DNA of 64,000 bases from Variovorax gossypii (GTDB lineage: Bacteria; Pseudomonadota; Gammaproteobacteria; Burkholderiales; Burkholderiaceae_C): assembly GCF_003965815.1 (NCBI RefSeq), contig NZ_RXOE01000007.1, positions 186,001 through 250,000 of the forward strand, read 5' to 3'. The notes beneath the pieces are model-generated. The model did not search any database. It saw only the letters and a list, made by a program, of their open reading frames with translations, and was not told where the DNA came from. This document shows, in pieces, positions 27,095 through 35,823 of this stretch. How positions within the stretch are numbered: the first letter of the stretch is position 1; every line of letters begins with the position of its first letter. The position numbers and the translations under genes were made by a program.

Positions 27095-28081
27095 ATGCTC
27101 CGCCGCTCCACCTTCCTCCGTACCGCCGCCGCACTCGTCGCGGGCTGCGGGCTCGCCCTCCCGATGGCGGCGCTCGCGCAGGCCTTTCCCGCCAAGCCCA
27201 TCAAGCTGGTGATCGCCTTCCCGGCCGGCGGCCCGACCGACATCACCATGCGCCAGCTCGCCGAGAACGCGAGCAAGATCCTCGGCCAGCCGGTGATCAT
27301 CGACAACAAGCCCGGCGCCGGCGGCACGCTGCCCGCGCAGGCGCTGCAGACCGCGCAGCCCGACGGCTACACCGTCGCGCAGATCCCGCTGGGCGTGTTC
27401 CGCCTGGGCTACACGACCAAGATCAACTGGGACCCGCTGAAGGACATCACGTACGTGCTGAACGTCACCGGCTACGCCTTCGGCATCGTGGTGCCGGCCG
27501 ACAGCCCCTTCAAGACCTGGGCCGACTTCGTCGCCTACGCCAAGGCCAACCCCGGCAAGCTTACCTACGGCTCGACCGGCACGCTGACCAGCCCGCACCT
27601 GACGACAGAAATCGTCGCGCAGAAGGCCGGCATCCAGCTGCAGCACGTGCCCTACAAGGGCAGCGCCGACCTGATGCTCGCGGTGGTCAGCGGCCAGCTG
27701 ATGGCCGCTGCCGACAGCACCGGCTTCGCGCCGCAGGTCGAGGCCGGCAAGCTGCGCGTGCTCAACACCTGGGGCGAGAAGCGCCTGGCCAAGTTCCCCG
27801 ACGCGCCCACGCTGAAGGAGCTGGGCTACGACGTGGTGCAGAACTCGCCCTTCGGCATCGGCGCGCCCAAGGGCACGTCGCCCGAGGTGGTGAAGAAGCT
27901 GCACGACGCCTTCAAGCAGGCGATGGAAGAGCCGAGCTACGTGGCCTCGCTGGGCCGCTACGACATGCTGCCGAACTACATGAGCTCGGCGACTTACACC
28001 AAGTTCGCGCAGGACACGGTGGTGCGCGAGAAGGCCATCATCGACAAGCTGGGCCTGGCGAAGGAAGTCAAGACGAACTGA
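27095..28081 (+). CDS. Bug-family periplasmic receptor (tripartite tricarboxylate transporter type)
   Basis: Periplasmic binding protein of the Bug/TctC family, 328 residues. Signal peptide MLRRSTFLRTAAALVAGCG…LAQ, then FPAKPIKLVIAFPAGGPTDI, the family's first signature, and VIIDNKPGAGGTL, the second; LQHVPYKGSADLMLAVVSGQL is the third. Such receptors are very abundant in Comamonadaceae and mostly orphan, as here: no TctA/TctB genes are near. Ligand unknown, typically a carboxylate. Its end overlaps the convergent TetR gene by 14 bases. Confidence 0.92.
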   Translation: MLRRSTFLRTAAALVAGCGLALPMAALAQAFPAKPIKLVIAFPAGGPTDITMRQLAENASKILGQPVIIDNKPGAGGTLPAQALQTAQPDGYTVAQIPLGVFRLGYTTKINWDPLKDITYVLNVTGYAFGIVVPADSPFKTWADFVAYAKANPGKLTYGSTGTLTSPHLTTEIVAQKAGIQLQHVPYKGSADLMLAVVSGQLMAAADSTGFAPQVEAGKLRVLNTWGEKRLAKFPDAPTLKELGYDVVQNSPFGIGAPKGTSPEVVKKLHDAFKQAMEEPSYVASLGRYDMLPNYMSSATYTKFAQDTVVREKAIIDKLGLAKEVKTN

Positions 28082-28646
28082 GCGAGCTGAGGACGAAGAG
28101 CTCGTCCACCAGCCGGGACGCCAGTTCCGGGTGCACCGCATCGCCCCCGAAAACCAGCCGGAACACGATCGGCGCGATCAGGTGATCGATCACCTGCTGC
28201 GGCTCGGGTGCGCGCTCGCCCCGGGCGTGCGCCTGCTCGACCAGCGTCAGCGCTTCCCTGCGGCGGTTGCGCAGGCAGTCGGTGTCGGAGTTGCCGTTGG
28301 CCAGCGCGGCCGCGGCTTTCAGCAACGAGGTATTGCACGGCTTGGCCAGGTGCTCGATGAGCTCGCGCGCCCAGGCTTCCAGGTCGGCGCGCAGGGTGCC
28401 CGTGTCGGGCAGCGGGCGGTTCGGGTCCAGCCGGTGGGTGGCCGTCTCGGCCAGCAGGCCCTGCAGGTCGCCCCAGCGCCGATAGATGCTGGAGGCGCTG
28501 ACGCCCGCGCGCTCGGCCACGGCCGGCACCGTCACGCGCTCCCGTCCCTGCTCCGCGACCAGCTCTTCGAGGGCGGTGCGCACCAGTGCCTGCACCTGGG
28601 CACTGCGGCCACCGGGACGCTTGTTGGGGAGGGCGATGTCGGTCAT
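28068..28646 (-). CDS. TetR-family transcriptional regulator
   Basis: A 192-residue DNA-binding protein: N-terminal helix-turn-helix (residues about 15-62; VTVPAVAERAGVSASSIYRRWGD) and a C-terminal ligand-binding domain with a TetR_C-like arrangement. Divergent from an MFS exporter gene with 89 bases between starts, so it probably represses that gene and itself. The last 14 bases overlap the end of the convergent Bug receptor gene. Confidence 0.9.
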   Translation of the reverse strand: MTDIALPNKRPGGRSAQVQALVRTALEELVAEQGRERVTVPAVAERAGVSASSIYRRWGDLQGLLAETATHRLDPNRPLPDTGTLRADLEAWARELIEHLAKPCNTSLLKAAAALANGNSDTDCLRNRRREALTLVEQAHARGERAPEPQQVIDHLIAPIVFRLVFGGDAVHPELASRLVDELFVLSSLSSS

Positions 28647-28661
28647 GGTTTGGACTTTAAC

Positions 28662-28721
28662 GCAAAGATATTTGCTTTAGAAGGTTCTCAGGTATAGAAT
28701 CGCAAAAGCAAAAAAAGTTGC
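28662..28721. promoter_or_regulatory. TetR/MFS divergent promoter with inverted repeats
   Basis: GCAAAGATATTTGC (28662-28675) is an inverted repeat with 5-base arms; a weaker one, GCAA..TTGC, spans 28708-28721. Between them TTGCTT (28672-28677) and TAGAAT (28695-28700), spaced 17, form a plausible promoter for the MFS gene, with the first repeat overlapping its -35. Good candidates for the TetR operator. Confidence 0.5.
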
Positions 28722-28735
28722 ATTAAGGATTCGCC

Positions 28736-30001
28736 ATGCCGTCCTCCTGCCCCGAACTCGCATCCGCCACCGCCGAGATCGCCGCCCGTTCAAAGCCCTG
28801 GCGGCTGCCGCAACGCGCTGCCTTTCCGCTGCTGGCCGCGGTGCTGTTCGCCTTCTTCTTCGCGGCTGCCGCGCCTTCGCCGCTCTTCGTGGTGTTCCAG
28901 CATGCGTGGCACTTCTCGTCCTCGCTGCTCACGGTGGCCTTCGCTGTCTATGCGATCGCGCTGCTGGTTTCGTTGTTGATCGCGGGCTCGCTGTCGGACC
29001 ACATCGGGCGGCGGCCGGTGGTGCTGGCGGCGCTGGTGCTGCAGGCGGTGGCGATGGGGCTTTTCCTGCTCGCGAACGGCATCGGCGGGCTGATCGCCGC
29101 GCGCGTGGTGCAGGGCATTGCCACCGGCGTCGCGAGCGGCGCGCTGAGCGCGGCGGTGGTCGAGGCCGCGCCGGCCGCGCGCAAGCGGCTGGGCGCGATG
29201 ATCACGAGCGTGTCGCCGCTGGCCGGTCTGGCCCTGGGCGCGCTGCTGACGGGCGTGGCGGTGAAGTTCTCGCTGCAGCCTGTGATGCTGGTGTTCGGCG
29301 TGCTGGCCGCGGTGTTCGCGCTGGGTGCGGCGGTGGTGCTGTGGATGCCCGAGACCGTCACGCCGCGTGCAGGTGCGCTGGCCTCGCTGGTTCCGCGCGT
29401 GTCGATTCCCGCCCAGGCCAGGGCCGAGTTCGCTCGCGGGCTGCCGGTGTTCGTCGTGGTGTGGGCGCTCGGTGGGCTGTACCTGTCGCTGGCGCCTTCG
29501 CTGATGCTGCACGTGTTCGGCATCGACAACGGCGTGGTCAACGGCCTCACGGTGGCGGTGCTGTCGGGCATGGGGGCGATCGCGCCCACCTTGCTCGCGC
29601 GCTTTGCCGCGCCGAAGCCCGTCATCCTCGGCATGGCGAGCATCGCCGCAGGGCTGGTGCTGCTGCTGGCTTCGCTCGCAACGCGCTCGCTCGCGCTGTT
29701 CTTCGTCGGCACGGCGGTGGCGGGCCTGGGCTTCGGCGGCGCGTTTTCCGCGCTGGTGCAGACGCTGGCGCCGATGGCGCAGTCGCACGAGCGCGGCGAA
29801 CTGTTCGCTGCGATCTTCGTCGTGAGCTATCTCGCGTTCAGCCTGCCGGCGATGCTGGCGGGCTTCCTGGTGGCGCCGCTGGGTCTGCTGAACACCACCG
29901 AAGGCTATGCAGCGGTGCTGCTGTTGACCGCCGCCTTCGGTGTCTGGAACCAGTGGGCGGGCCTGCGTCGGCGCTTGCGCGAGCTGCCAGTGAGCGAATA
30001 G
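28736..30001 (+). CDS. MFS transporter, probable drug/metabolite exporter
   Basis: Twelve-helix major facilitator protein, 421 residues, with the loop 2-3 motif GSLSDHIGRRPVVL and the helix 5 motif C-like region SPLAGLALGALLTG expected of exporters. Divergent from a TetR repressor, the usual layout for inducible efflux pumps. Start ATG at 28736 is preceded by TAAGGAT. No substrate can be inferred. Confidence 0.88.
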   Translation: MPSSCPELASATAEIAARSKPWRLPQRAAFPLLAAVLFAFFFAAAAPSPLFVVFQHAWHFSSSLLTVAFAVYAIALLVSLLIAGSLSDHIGRRPVVLAALVLQAVAMGLFLLANGIGGLIAARVVQGIATGVASGALSAAVVEAAPAARKRLGAMITSVSPLAGLALGALLTGVAVKFSLQPVMLVFGVLAAVFALGAAVVLWMPETVTPRAGALASLVPRVSIPAQARAEFARGLPVFVVVWALGGLYLSLAPSLMLHVFGIDNGVVNGLTVAVLSGMGAIAPTLLARFAAPKPVILGMASIAAGLVLLLASLATRSLALFFVGTAVAGLGFGGAFSALVQTLAPMAQSHERGELFAAIFVVSYLAFSLPAMLAGFLVAPLGLLNTTEGYAAVLLLTAAFGVWNQWAGLRRRLRELPVSE

Positions 30002-30051
30002 CCGCGAGGCGCTTCGGGTCAGGAAACAGTCAGGACACTCATGTCAAGAGC

Positions 30052-30072
30052 CTTGGCCCTTCGACGGCCAAG
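30052..30072. repeat. Inverted repeat between MFS gene and porin gene
   Basis: Perfect 7-bp arms CTTGGCC / GGCCAAG around a 7-base loop, 50 bases after the MFS stop. No T-run of terminator quality follows (TGTTT), so it may be a weak terminator, an operator or part of the porin leader. Confidence 0.4.
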
Positions 30073-30204
30073 TGTTTACCCTATGTAATTCGTTTGTCTT
30101 CCACGGTGGAAACACTCCGATGCAGTCTTGTGGCGTGAAAGCCCGGGCTCTTAACAGCTGCATCTGAATCGGAGCGGCAACTTCCCCATCCTGGAGTGAT
30201 ACGA

Positions 30205-31422
30205 ATGAAGAAATCCCTGCTTGTTCTGGCTGCCATGGCGGCCTGCGGTGCCGCATCGGCGCAATCGACCGTGACGCTGTTCGGCGTGGTCGATGCCGCC
30301 TACCGCAACGTGTCGAACAAGAGCGAGTCGATCCCGGCTACCCCCTTCACCCCCTTCTACAGCGTGAAGGCCAGCCGCAGCGAACTGGCCAATTCGGGCC
30401 TGAGCTCCAGCCGTCTCGGCTTCCGCGGCGTGGAAGACCTGGGCGGCGGCCTGTCGGCCAGCTTCTGGCTCGAAGCCCCGATCACCAACGACGACGGCGC
30501 CACCGGCGTCTCCAACTTCACCCGCCGCTCGACGGTGAGCATTGCCGGCGGCTTCGGTGAAATCCGCCTGGGCCGCGACAAGACCGCCACCGTGCTGAAC
30601 GACGAGCAGTTCGACCCGTTCGCCGACACCGGCATCGGCGGCTCGCTGATCATCGACGCCAACGAAGCCAGCGTGTCGGGCACCGGCTACGGCAGCAACA
30701 GCACGTACAAGCGCGCCGGCAACATGGTTCAGTACTTCCTGCCGCGCAACCTGGGCGGCTTCTACGGCAACGTGGGCTACAGCTTCCACGAAATCACCCG
30801 CACGTCGCCCGACACTTTGGCCGGCGCCGACCGCACCAACACCGGCCGCCACATCGGCGGTCGTGTCGGCTATGCCTCGGGTCCGTTCGACGTCGCCGCC
30901 AGCTACGCGCAGAACGACACCAGCTTCACCACCGGCACCGGCGCGGCCGCCGTGGCGCGCCCGGGCAAGATCAAGACCTTCAATCTCGGCGCGACCTACG
31001 ACTTCGGCGTGGCCAAGGTGTTCGGCGAGTACTCGCGCTCGAAGGATCAGCGCGATCCGCTGAACGTCTTCACCCGCGTGCCCAGCACGGACCTGACCGG
31101 CTACCTGATCGGCGTGACCGTGCCGATCGGCCCGGGCCAGATCCGCGCCTCGTACTCGCAGGTCAAGTACGACTTCAACCGCGCGCCGGCCCTCTTCGCG
31201 GTGAACGCTCCCGATCCGAAGTCCAACAAGTTCTCGCTGGGCTACGTGCACAACCTGTCGAAGCGCACCGCGCTCTACGCCACGGTCGCTCGCGTCAGCA
31301 ACAAGAACGGCGCGGGCAACACGGTCGGTGCCGGCCCGTCGTACGTCGCCACGTACAACCGCGTGGCGCTGCAGCCCAAGACGTCGACCGGCTACGAGTT
31401 CGGCATCCGCCACGCCTTCTGA
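30205..31422 (+). CDS. Gram-negative outer-membrane porin
   Basis: Beta-barrel porin of the Burkholderiales type, 405 residues. Signal peptide MKKSLLVLAAMAACGAASAQ followed by STVTLFGVVDAAYR, the invariant first strand of this family; internal SSRLGFRGVEDLGGGLSASFWLE and the C-terminal YEFGIRHAF ending in Phe, the outer-membrane insertion signal. Start at 30205 has CTGGAG upstream. Allows diffusion of small hydrophilic solutes. A strong terminator follows. Confidence 0.95.
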   Translation: MKKSLLVLAAMAACGAASAQSTVTLFGVVDAAYRNVSNKSESIPATPFTPFYSVKASRSELANSGLSSSRLGFRGVEDLGGGLSASFWLEAPITNDDGATGVSNFTRRSTVSIAGGFGEIRLGRDKTATVLNDEQFDPFADTGIGGSLIIDANEASVSGTGYGSNSTYKRAGNMVQYFLPRNLGGFYGNVGYSFHEITRTSPDTLAGADRTNTGRHIGGRVGYASGPFDVAASYAQNDTSFTTGTGAAAVARPGKIKTFNLGATYDFGVAKVFGEYSRSKDQRDPLNVFTRVPSTDLTGYLIGVTVPIGPGQIRASYSQVKYDFNRAPALFAVNAPDPKSNKFSLGYVHNLSKRTALYATVARVSNKNGAGNTVGAGPSYVATYNRVALQPKTSTGYEFGIRHAF

Positions 31423-31475
31423 GCCCCGGCGGCTACACGCAACCCTTTCTCCAAGGAGCCTTCACCGGTCCTTTT

Positions 31476-31501
31476 CGCCCGCCTCGCGCGGGCTTTTTTT
31501 C
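31476..31501 (+). terminator. Rho-independent terminator of the porin gene
   Basis: GCCCGC / GCGGGC stem with a CTCGC loop followed by seven T (31494-31500). Confidence 0.85.
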
Positions 31502-31547
31502 GTCCGTGTGTTGTTTGTTCGCTGCGCCGTGTCGCGCAGCGAGATGC

Positions 31548-32402
31548 TCAGCGCTCGGGGTGGGCGGCCCGGGCCGAGAGAATCGCGCGCGCCGCCTCGG
31601 CGAACCCCGTGCCGCGTTCGCCCTGCGTCACGTAGCGCGGCAGGTGCTCGAGCTGCGGCACGAAGCGCGCGACGTTCGCCACGCCGATGCTGTGCGCGAA
31701 GCTGCGGAACATCAGCTGGTCGTTGGTGGAGTCGCCCACGTAGGCCCAGCGGTCCATCTCGTCGTCGAGCGTGCGGCCCCACAGTTCGCGTGCGATCCAG
31801 CGCGCGCCTTCGAGCTTGTCGTTGTCGCCGTACCAGCCGTTGATGTGGATGCTGCTCACGGTGGCGTGCATGCCTTCGCCGCGCATCAGCGCCACCACCC
31901 GCGCGATGGTGGCGTCGCTCAGCTGCACGAACTCGCTGTGGTCGATGGCGATGTCGGTCTCGCGCCCCGGCGAGTCGGTGGCGCGGCCCACGCCCGGCAG
32001 TTCGCGCTCGATGCGCTCCAGCACGGCCTGCATGCGCGCGAAGTTGGCGACGCGCGTGGGCTCGTCCTGCTGGTAGCGCTTCTCCACGCGGCCGTCGGCC
32101 GAAGGCAGCAGCGCCACCGCGCCGTTCTCGGCCACGATGGCATCGACGGGCCAGCTGTTCACGAAGGGCAGGCTCCAGCCCACCGGGCGGCCCGTGATCG
32201 CCACCACCGACAACCCCGCCGCCTTGAGCTCGCCCAGCGCCTGCAGCGCGTCGGGCGTGATCGCGCCGTCGTGGGTCAGCGTGTCGTCGATGTCGGTGAA
32301 GACTCCGACGAGGGCGTCGCGCGCGGCAGCCTCCCAGCGGGACAGCGGCAGCAGGTGGTGGGGCGAGGAGGGCAGCGGAGGCTGGGGGAGCGATGGGGGC
32401 AT
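31548..32402 (-). CDS. HAD-superfamily sugar-phosphatase-like hydrolase (Cof type)
   Basis: Phosphatase of the haloacid dehalogenase superfamily with a C2-type cap. Motif I TDIDDTLT (nucleophile and acid/base Asp), motif II VVAITGRP, and motif IV VGDSTNDQLMF near the C-terminus are intact. Resembles mannosyl-3-phosphoglycerate or trehalose/sucrose phosphate phosphatases, but the substrate cannot be fixed. The ATG at 32402 gives 284 residues; an upstream frame to 32453 adds 17 and cannot be excluded, as neither has a clear ribosome site. Divergent from an ABC exporter operon. Confidence 0.82.
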   Translation of the reverse strand: MPPSLPQPPLPSSPHHLLPLSRWEAAARDALVGVFTDIDDTLTHDGAITPDALQALGELKAAGLSVVAITGRPVGWSLPFVNSWPVDAIVAENGAVALLPSADGRVEKRYQQDEPTRVANFARMQAVLERIERELPGVGRATDSPGRETDIAIDHSEFVQLSDATIARVVALMRGEGMHATVSSIHINGWYGDNDKLEGARWIARELWGRTLDDEMDRWAYVGDSTNDQLMFRSFAHSIGVANVARFVPQLEHLPRYVTQGERGTGFAEAARAILSARAAHPER

Positions 32403-32494
32403 GGCGATCGAACCGGAAGGAGCAGCGATCGTACCGGTGCTTTCGTGTAGCATCCCGCCCCCGCCGTGCCCTCGAGGCCGGCGCGGCGCTCTCC

Positions 32495-33490
32495 ATGCCC
32501 CACATCCTCGTCGACAACCTCCGCAAGACCTACCGCATCTCCGAACGCGACCCCGGCGTGATGGGCGCGCTGCGCGGCCTCGTGCAGCGCCGTCATCGCA
32601 CGGTGGAGGCGCTCTCGGGCGTGTCGTTCTCGCTGGAGCGCGGCGAGCTGCTGGGCTTCATCGGGCCGAACGGCGCGGGCAAGTCGACCACCATCAAGAT
32701 CCTCTCGGGCATCCTGCGGCCCGACGGCGGGCGCGTGGAGATCGACGGGCGCGACCCTTTCACCGACCGCGAGCGCCACGTGGCGCGCATCGGCGTGGTC
32801 TTCGGCCAGCGCACGCAGCTGTGGTGGGACCTGCCCGTGGGCGACGGCTTCGACCTGCTGCGCGACATCTACCGCGTGGACTCGGCGCGCTACCGCCGCA
32901 CGCGCGACGAACTGGTGGCGCTGCTGAACCTGGAGCGCGTGCTCGCGCAGCCGGTGCGGCAACTCTCGCTGGGCCAGCGCATGCGCGCCGAGATCGCTGC
33001 TGCGCTGCTGCACGAGCCCGACATCCTGTTCCTCGACGAGCCGACCATCGGCCTCGACGCGCCTTCGAAGCTGGCCGTGCGCGACTTCGTGCGCCGCGCC
33101 AACCGCGAGCGAGGCACCACCGTGCTGCTGACCACGCACGACATGCACGACATCGAGGCGCTGGCCCGGCGCGTGATCATCATCGGCCACGGCCGCGTGC
33201 TGGCCGACAGCCCGGTCGAGGCGCTGCGCGCGCAGGTGATGGCCGAGCGCCGCCTCGTCGTCGATTTCGCGCAGGGCGCCGAGCTGCCCGCGCAGGTGGA
33301 CGGCGCACGGGTGCATTCGCGCGACGGCCAGACGCTGGTGCTCGACTTCGATCCGGCGCAGACCGCGGCACCGGCGCTCATCGCGCGCATCGCCGCCGCG
33401 CACGCGGTGGAGGACATCCGCCTCGAAGGCCTGGCGATCGAGGCCGTGATCGCGCGTTTCTACGCCATGCACGGAGCCGCCGAAGCATGA
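32495..33490 (+). CDS. ABC-2 type exporter ATP-binding protein
   Basis: ATPase of a three-gene ABC exporter, 331 residues. Walker A GPNGAGKST (about residue 56), signature LSLGQRMRAEIAAALL, Walker B ILFLDEPTIGLD and H-loop TTHDMHD. The ARIGVVFGQRTQLWWDLP stretch is characteristic of the subfamily paired with ABC2_membrane_6-type permeases, which includes viologen-exporter-like systems. Start at 32495 (MPHILVDNLRKTY). Its stop overlaps the next gene's ATG by four bases. Confidence 0.9.
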   Translation: MPHILVDNLRKTYRISERDPGVMGALRGLVQRRHRTVEALSGVSFSLERGELLGFIGPNGAGKSTTIKILSGILRPDGGRVEIDGRDPFTDRERHVARIGVVFGQRTQLWWDLPVGDGFDLLRDIYRVDSARYRRTRDELVALLNLERVLAQPVRQLSLGQRMRAEIAAALLHEPDILFLDEPTIGLDAPSKLAVRDFVRRANRERGTTVLLTTHDMHDIEALARRVIIIGHGRVLADSPVEALRAQVMAERRLVVDFAQGAELPAQVDGARVHSRDGQTLVLDFDPAQTAAPALIARIAAAHAVEDIRLEGLAIEAVIARFYAMHGAAEA

Positions 33491-34338
33491 CGGCGATGAG
33501 CCCGCACGATCTCGCGCGGCCCTACATCGCGGCCTTCGCATCGCGCTTCCAGCAGATGCTGCAGTACCGCACCGCCGCGCTCGCCGGTTTCGCCGCGCAG
33601 TGCTGGTGGGGCGGCATCAAGGTGATGGTGTTCGCGGCCTTCTATGGCGGCGCGACAGCCTCGGGCGCCAGCACGTCGATGTCGCTCGCCCAGGCCGTCA
33701 CCTACACATGGCTGGCGCAGGGGCTGCTCGTGCTCCTGCCCTGGCTGGGCGATCCGGAAGTGGCGCAGGCGGTGCGCACCGGCGCCGTAGCCTACGACCG
33801 CCTGCGCCCCGTGGACGCCTATGCGCTGTGGTTCGTGCGCAGCGCCGGCTGGATCGCCGCGCGCGTGCTGCCGCGCATCGCGCTGATGGCGGCCTTCGCG
33901 ATGGTCGCGTTGCCGCTGCTCGGCTTGGGCGAGTGGGCATGGCAGCTCCCGGCGGGCGCGGCGGCGGGGCTCGCCTTCGCGCTCTCGTCGGTCTTCGCGC
34001 TGCTGCTCTCCACGTCGATGGTGATGCTGCTGAACGTCGCGGCCACCGCCGCGCTCAACGAACGCGGCATCAGCGCGGTGACCACGCCCGTGGTCATCGT
34101 GTTCTCGGGCAACCTGCTGCCGCTCGCGATGCTGCCCGACGCCTGGCAGGCCGCGCTGCTGCTCCAGCCGCTGGCCGGGCTGATGGACATTCCGGCGCGG
34201 CTCTACTTCGGGCAGCTGCAGGGCTGGCAGGCCGTCGGCGGGCTGGGGCTGCAGGTCTTCTGGATCGCCGTGCTCGTGGCGCTGGGGCACATGGCGATGG
34301 GCCGCACGATGCGCAGCCTCCAGGTGCAGGGCGGGTGA
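33487..34338 (+). CDS. ABC-2 type permease (first of pair)
   Basis: Membrane subunit of the 32495-35147 exporter, 283 residues with about six hydrophobic helices (for example residues 105-135 and 145-185). Starts MTAMSPHDLARPYIAAFASRFQ; belongs to the ABC2_membrane_6/DUF990-like permeases by length, topology and context. ATGA overlap with the ATPase gene indicates coupled translation. Substrate unknown. Confidence 0.85.
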   Translation: MTAMSPHDLARPYIAAFASRFQQMLQYRTAALAGFAAQCWWGGIKVMVFAAFYGGATASGASTSMSLAQAVTYTWLAQGLLVLLPWLGDPEVAQAVRTGAVAYDRLRPVDAYALWFVRSAGWIAARVLPRIALMAAFAMVALPLLGLGEWAWQLPAGAAAGLAFALSSVFALLLSTSMVMLLNVAATAALNERGISAVTTPVVIVFSGNLLPLAMLPDAWQAALLLQPLAGLMDIPARLYFGQLQGWQAVGGLGLQVFWIAVLVALGHMAMGRTMRSLQVQGG

Positions 34339-34343
34339 GGGCG

Positions 34344-35147
34344 ATGGGATCGATTCCGCTTTTCTTCCGGCTGGTGGGCGCGTCCATCGGCGGCCAGGCG
34401 CGCTACCCGGCCTCGGCGCTGATGACGACGGTCGGCCAGTTCCTCGGCACCGGCATCGAGGCCGTCGCCGTGTGGGCGCTGTTCCACCGATTCGGCGACG
34501 TGCAGGGCTGGCGCATCGGCGAGGTGGCGCTGTTCTACGGTCTCGTGAACTGCATGTTCGCGCTGGCCGATGCGCTGGGGCGCGGCTTCGACGTGCTGGG
34601 CACCGAGTTCCTGCGCACCGGCGCCTTCGACCGCCTGCTGTTGCGTCCGCGTCCGCTCTCGCTGCAGCTCATGGGCAACGACTTCCGCATCAGCCGGCTG
34701 GGCCGCCTGCTGCAGGGGCTGGCGATGATTGCGTTCGCGACGCAGCAGATGGGCATCGCGTGGACACCGGGCGCCGTCGCCATCGCGCTGCTTGCCGTCG
34801 CGGGCGGCGTGGCGCTGTTCCTGGGCATCCTGGTGCTGCAGGGCACGCTGGCCTTCTGGACCGTCGAGAGCCTGGAGATCGCGAACGTGCTGACCTACGG
34901 CGGCGTGCAGGCGGCGCAGTACCCGCTGGCGCTCTATGCGCGATGGTTCCGGCGCGTGCTGACCTTCATCGTGCCGCTGGCCTGCGTGGCCTACTACCCG
35001 GTGCTGGCGATTCTGGGGAAGGCCGATCCGCTCGGTGCGCCGGCATGGGTGGGCTTGGTGTCGCCGCTCGCGGGGGGCGTGTTTCTCGCGGCGGCGTTCG
35101 GGGTGTGGCGCATCGGGTTGCGCCACTACGCTTCGACGGGGAGCTGA
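34344..35147 (+). CDS. ABC-2 type permease (second of pair)
   Basis: Second membrane subunit of the exporter, 267 residues from the ATG at 34344; a GTG at 34335 that overlaps the previous stop (GTGA) would add three residues and is about equally likely. Several hydrophobic helices, and the conserved TEFLRTGAFDRLLLRPRPL segment seen in the second permease of these pairs. Forms a heterodimeric channel with the preceding subunit. Confidence 0.85.
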   Translation: MGSIPLFFRLVGASIGGQARYPASALMTTVGQFLGTGIEAVAVWALFHRFGDVQGWRIGEVALFYGLVNCMFALADALGRGFDVLGTEFLRTGAFDRLLLRPRPLSLQLMGNDFRISRLGRLLQGLAMIAFATQQMGIAWTPGAVAIALLAVAGGVALFLGILVLQGTLAFWTVESLEIANVLTYGGVQAAQYPLALYARWFRRVLTFIVPLACVAYYPVLAILGKADPLGAPAWVGLVSPLAGGVFLAAAFGVWRIGLRHYASTGS

Positions 35148-35154
35148 GAAGGCC

Positions 35155-35814
35155 TCAGCCGATCAGGAAGCGCACGCGGTAGCGCAGCGTTCGTGTGCGC
35201 CTGGCTCCCGCCAATTCCTCGAAGTCGTCCCCAGGGCCGGCGGACGCCAGTGCCACGGCACCACCCGCATACCCCCAGTTGCGATCGCCGTAGGCACCCG
35301 AGTTGTCCGCTTGCGAACCAAGCTCCTCGACCTGCGCGACCGCGCCCAGCGTGACACCCGCTTCCTTCGCAAGAATCGACGCCTTGCTGCGCGCATGCCG
35401 GATCGCGGCCATGCGTGCCTCGGCTTCCGCGTCGTCCTGCGCTTCGAAGCGGGGCTGCTGCATGTCGACGCCCATGGTGTAGCGCGAGTTCGTGAACAGC
35501 GGTTCGAGCGCGTCGAGTGCCTGATAGAGACGGCGCGTTTCCTTGCAGGCGATCAGCACGCGGTGCGCCACTTCCTGGCCCACGCTGCGCTTCAGATACC
35601 AGGGCTGCCAGGCGTCGCGCCCGCCTTCGGTGATCTCGTCAGGCGTGAGGCCGGCTTCTTTCAGCGTCCGGATCGCGTCGTTGCGCAGCTTGGTCGCTTC
35701 GGCCAGTGCCACCTCGGTCTTCGATGCCTTGACGGTGATCGTCAGGGCGGCGCGTTGCTCGACGATCGTTTCGGTCAAGTCGCCGAGCCCCGCCACCTGG
35801 ATGTAGGTTTCCAT
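35155..35814 (-). CDS. SIMPL/DUF541 domain protein
   Basis: A 219-residue member of the SIMPL (DUF541, YggE-like) family; function poorly known, some members linked to oxidative stress. The typical pattern is present: VEQRAALTITVKASKTEVALAEATKLRN, ITEGGRD and ARSKASILAKEAGVTLGAV. Unlike most relatives there is no N-terminal signal peptide (it starts METYIQVAGLGD), so it is predicted cytoplasmic. Convergent with the exporter operon, 8 bases apart. Confidence 0.8.
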   Translation of the reverse strand: METYIQVAGLGDLTETIVEQRAALTITVKASKTEVALAEATKLRNDAIRTLKEAGLTPDEITEGGRDAWQPWYLKRSVGQEVAHRVLIACKETRRLYQALDALEPLFTNSRYTMGVDMQQPRFEAQDDAEAEARMAAIRHARSKASILAKEAGVTLGAVAQVEELGSQADNSGAYGDRNWGYAGGAVALASAGPGDDFEELAGARRTRTLRYRVRFLIG

Positions 35815-35823
35815 GGCGAATGC

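Noticed and set aside
30052..30072. Inverted repeat as a rho-independent terminator
   Set aside because: No adequate T-run follows, so kept only as an inverted repeat.
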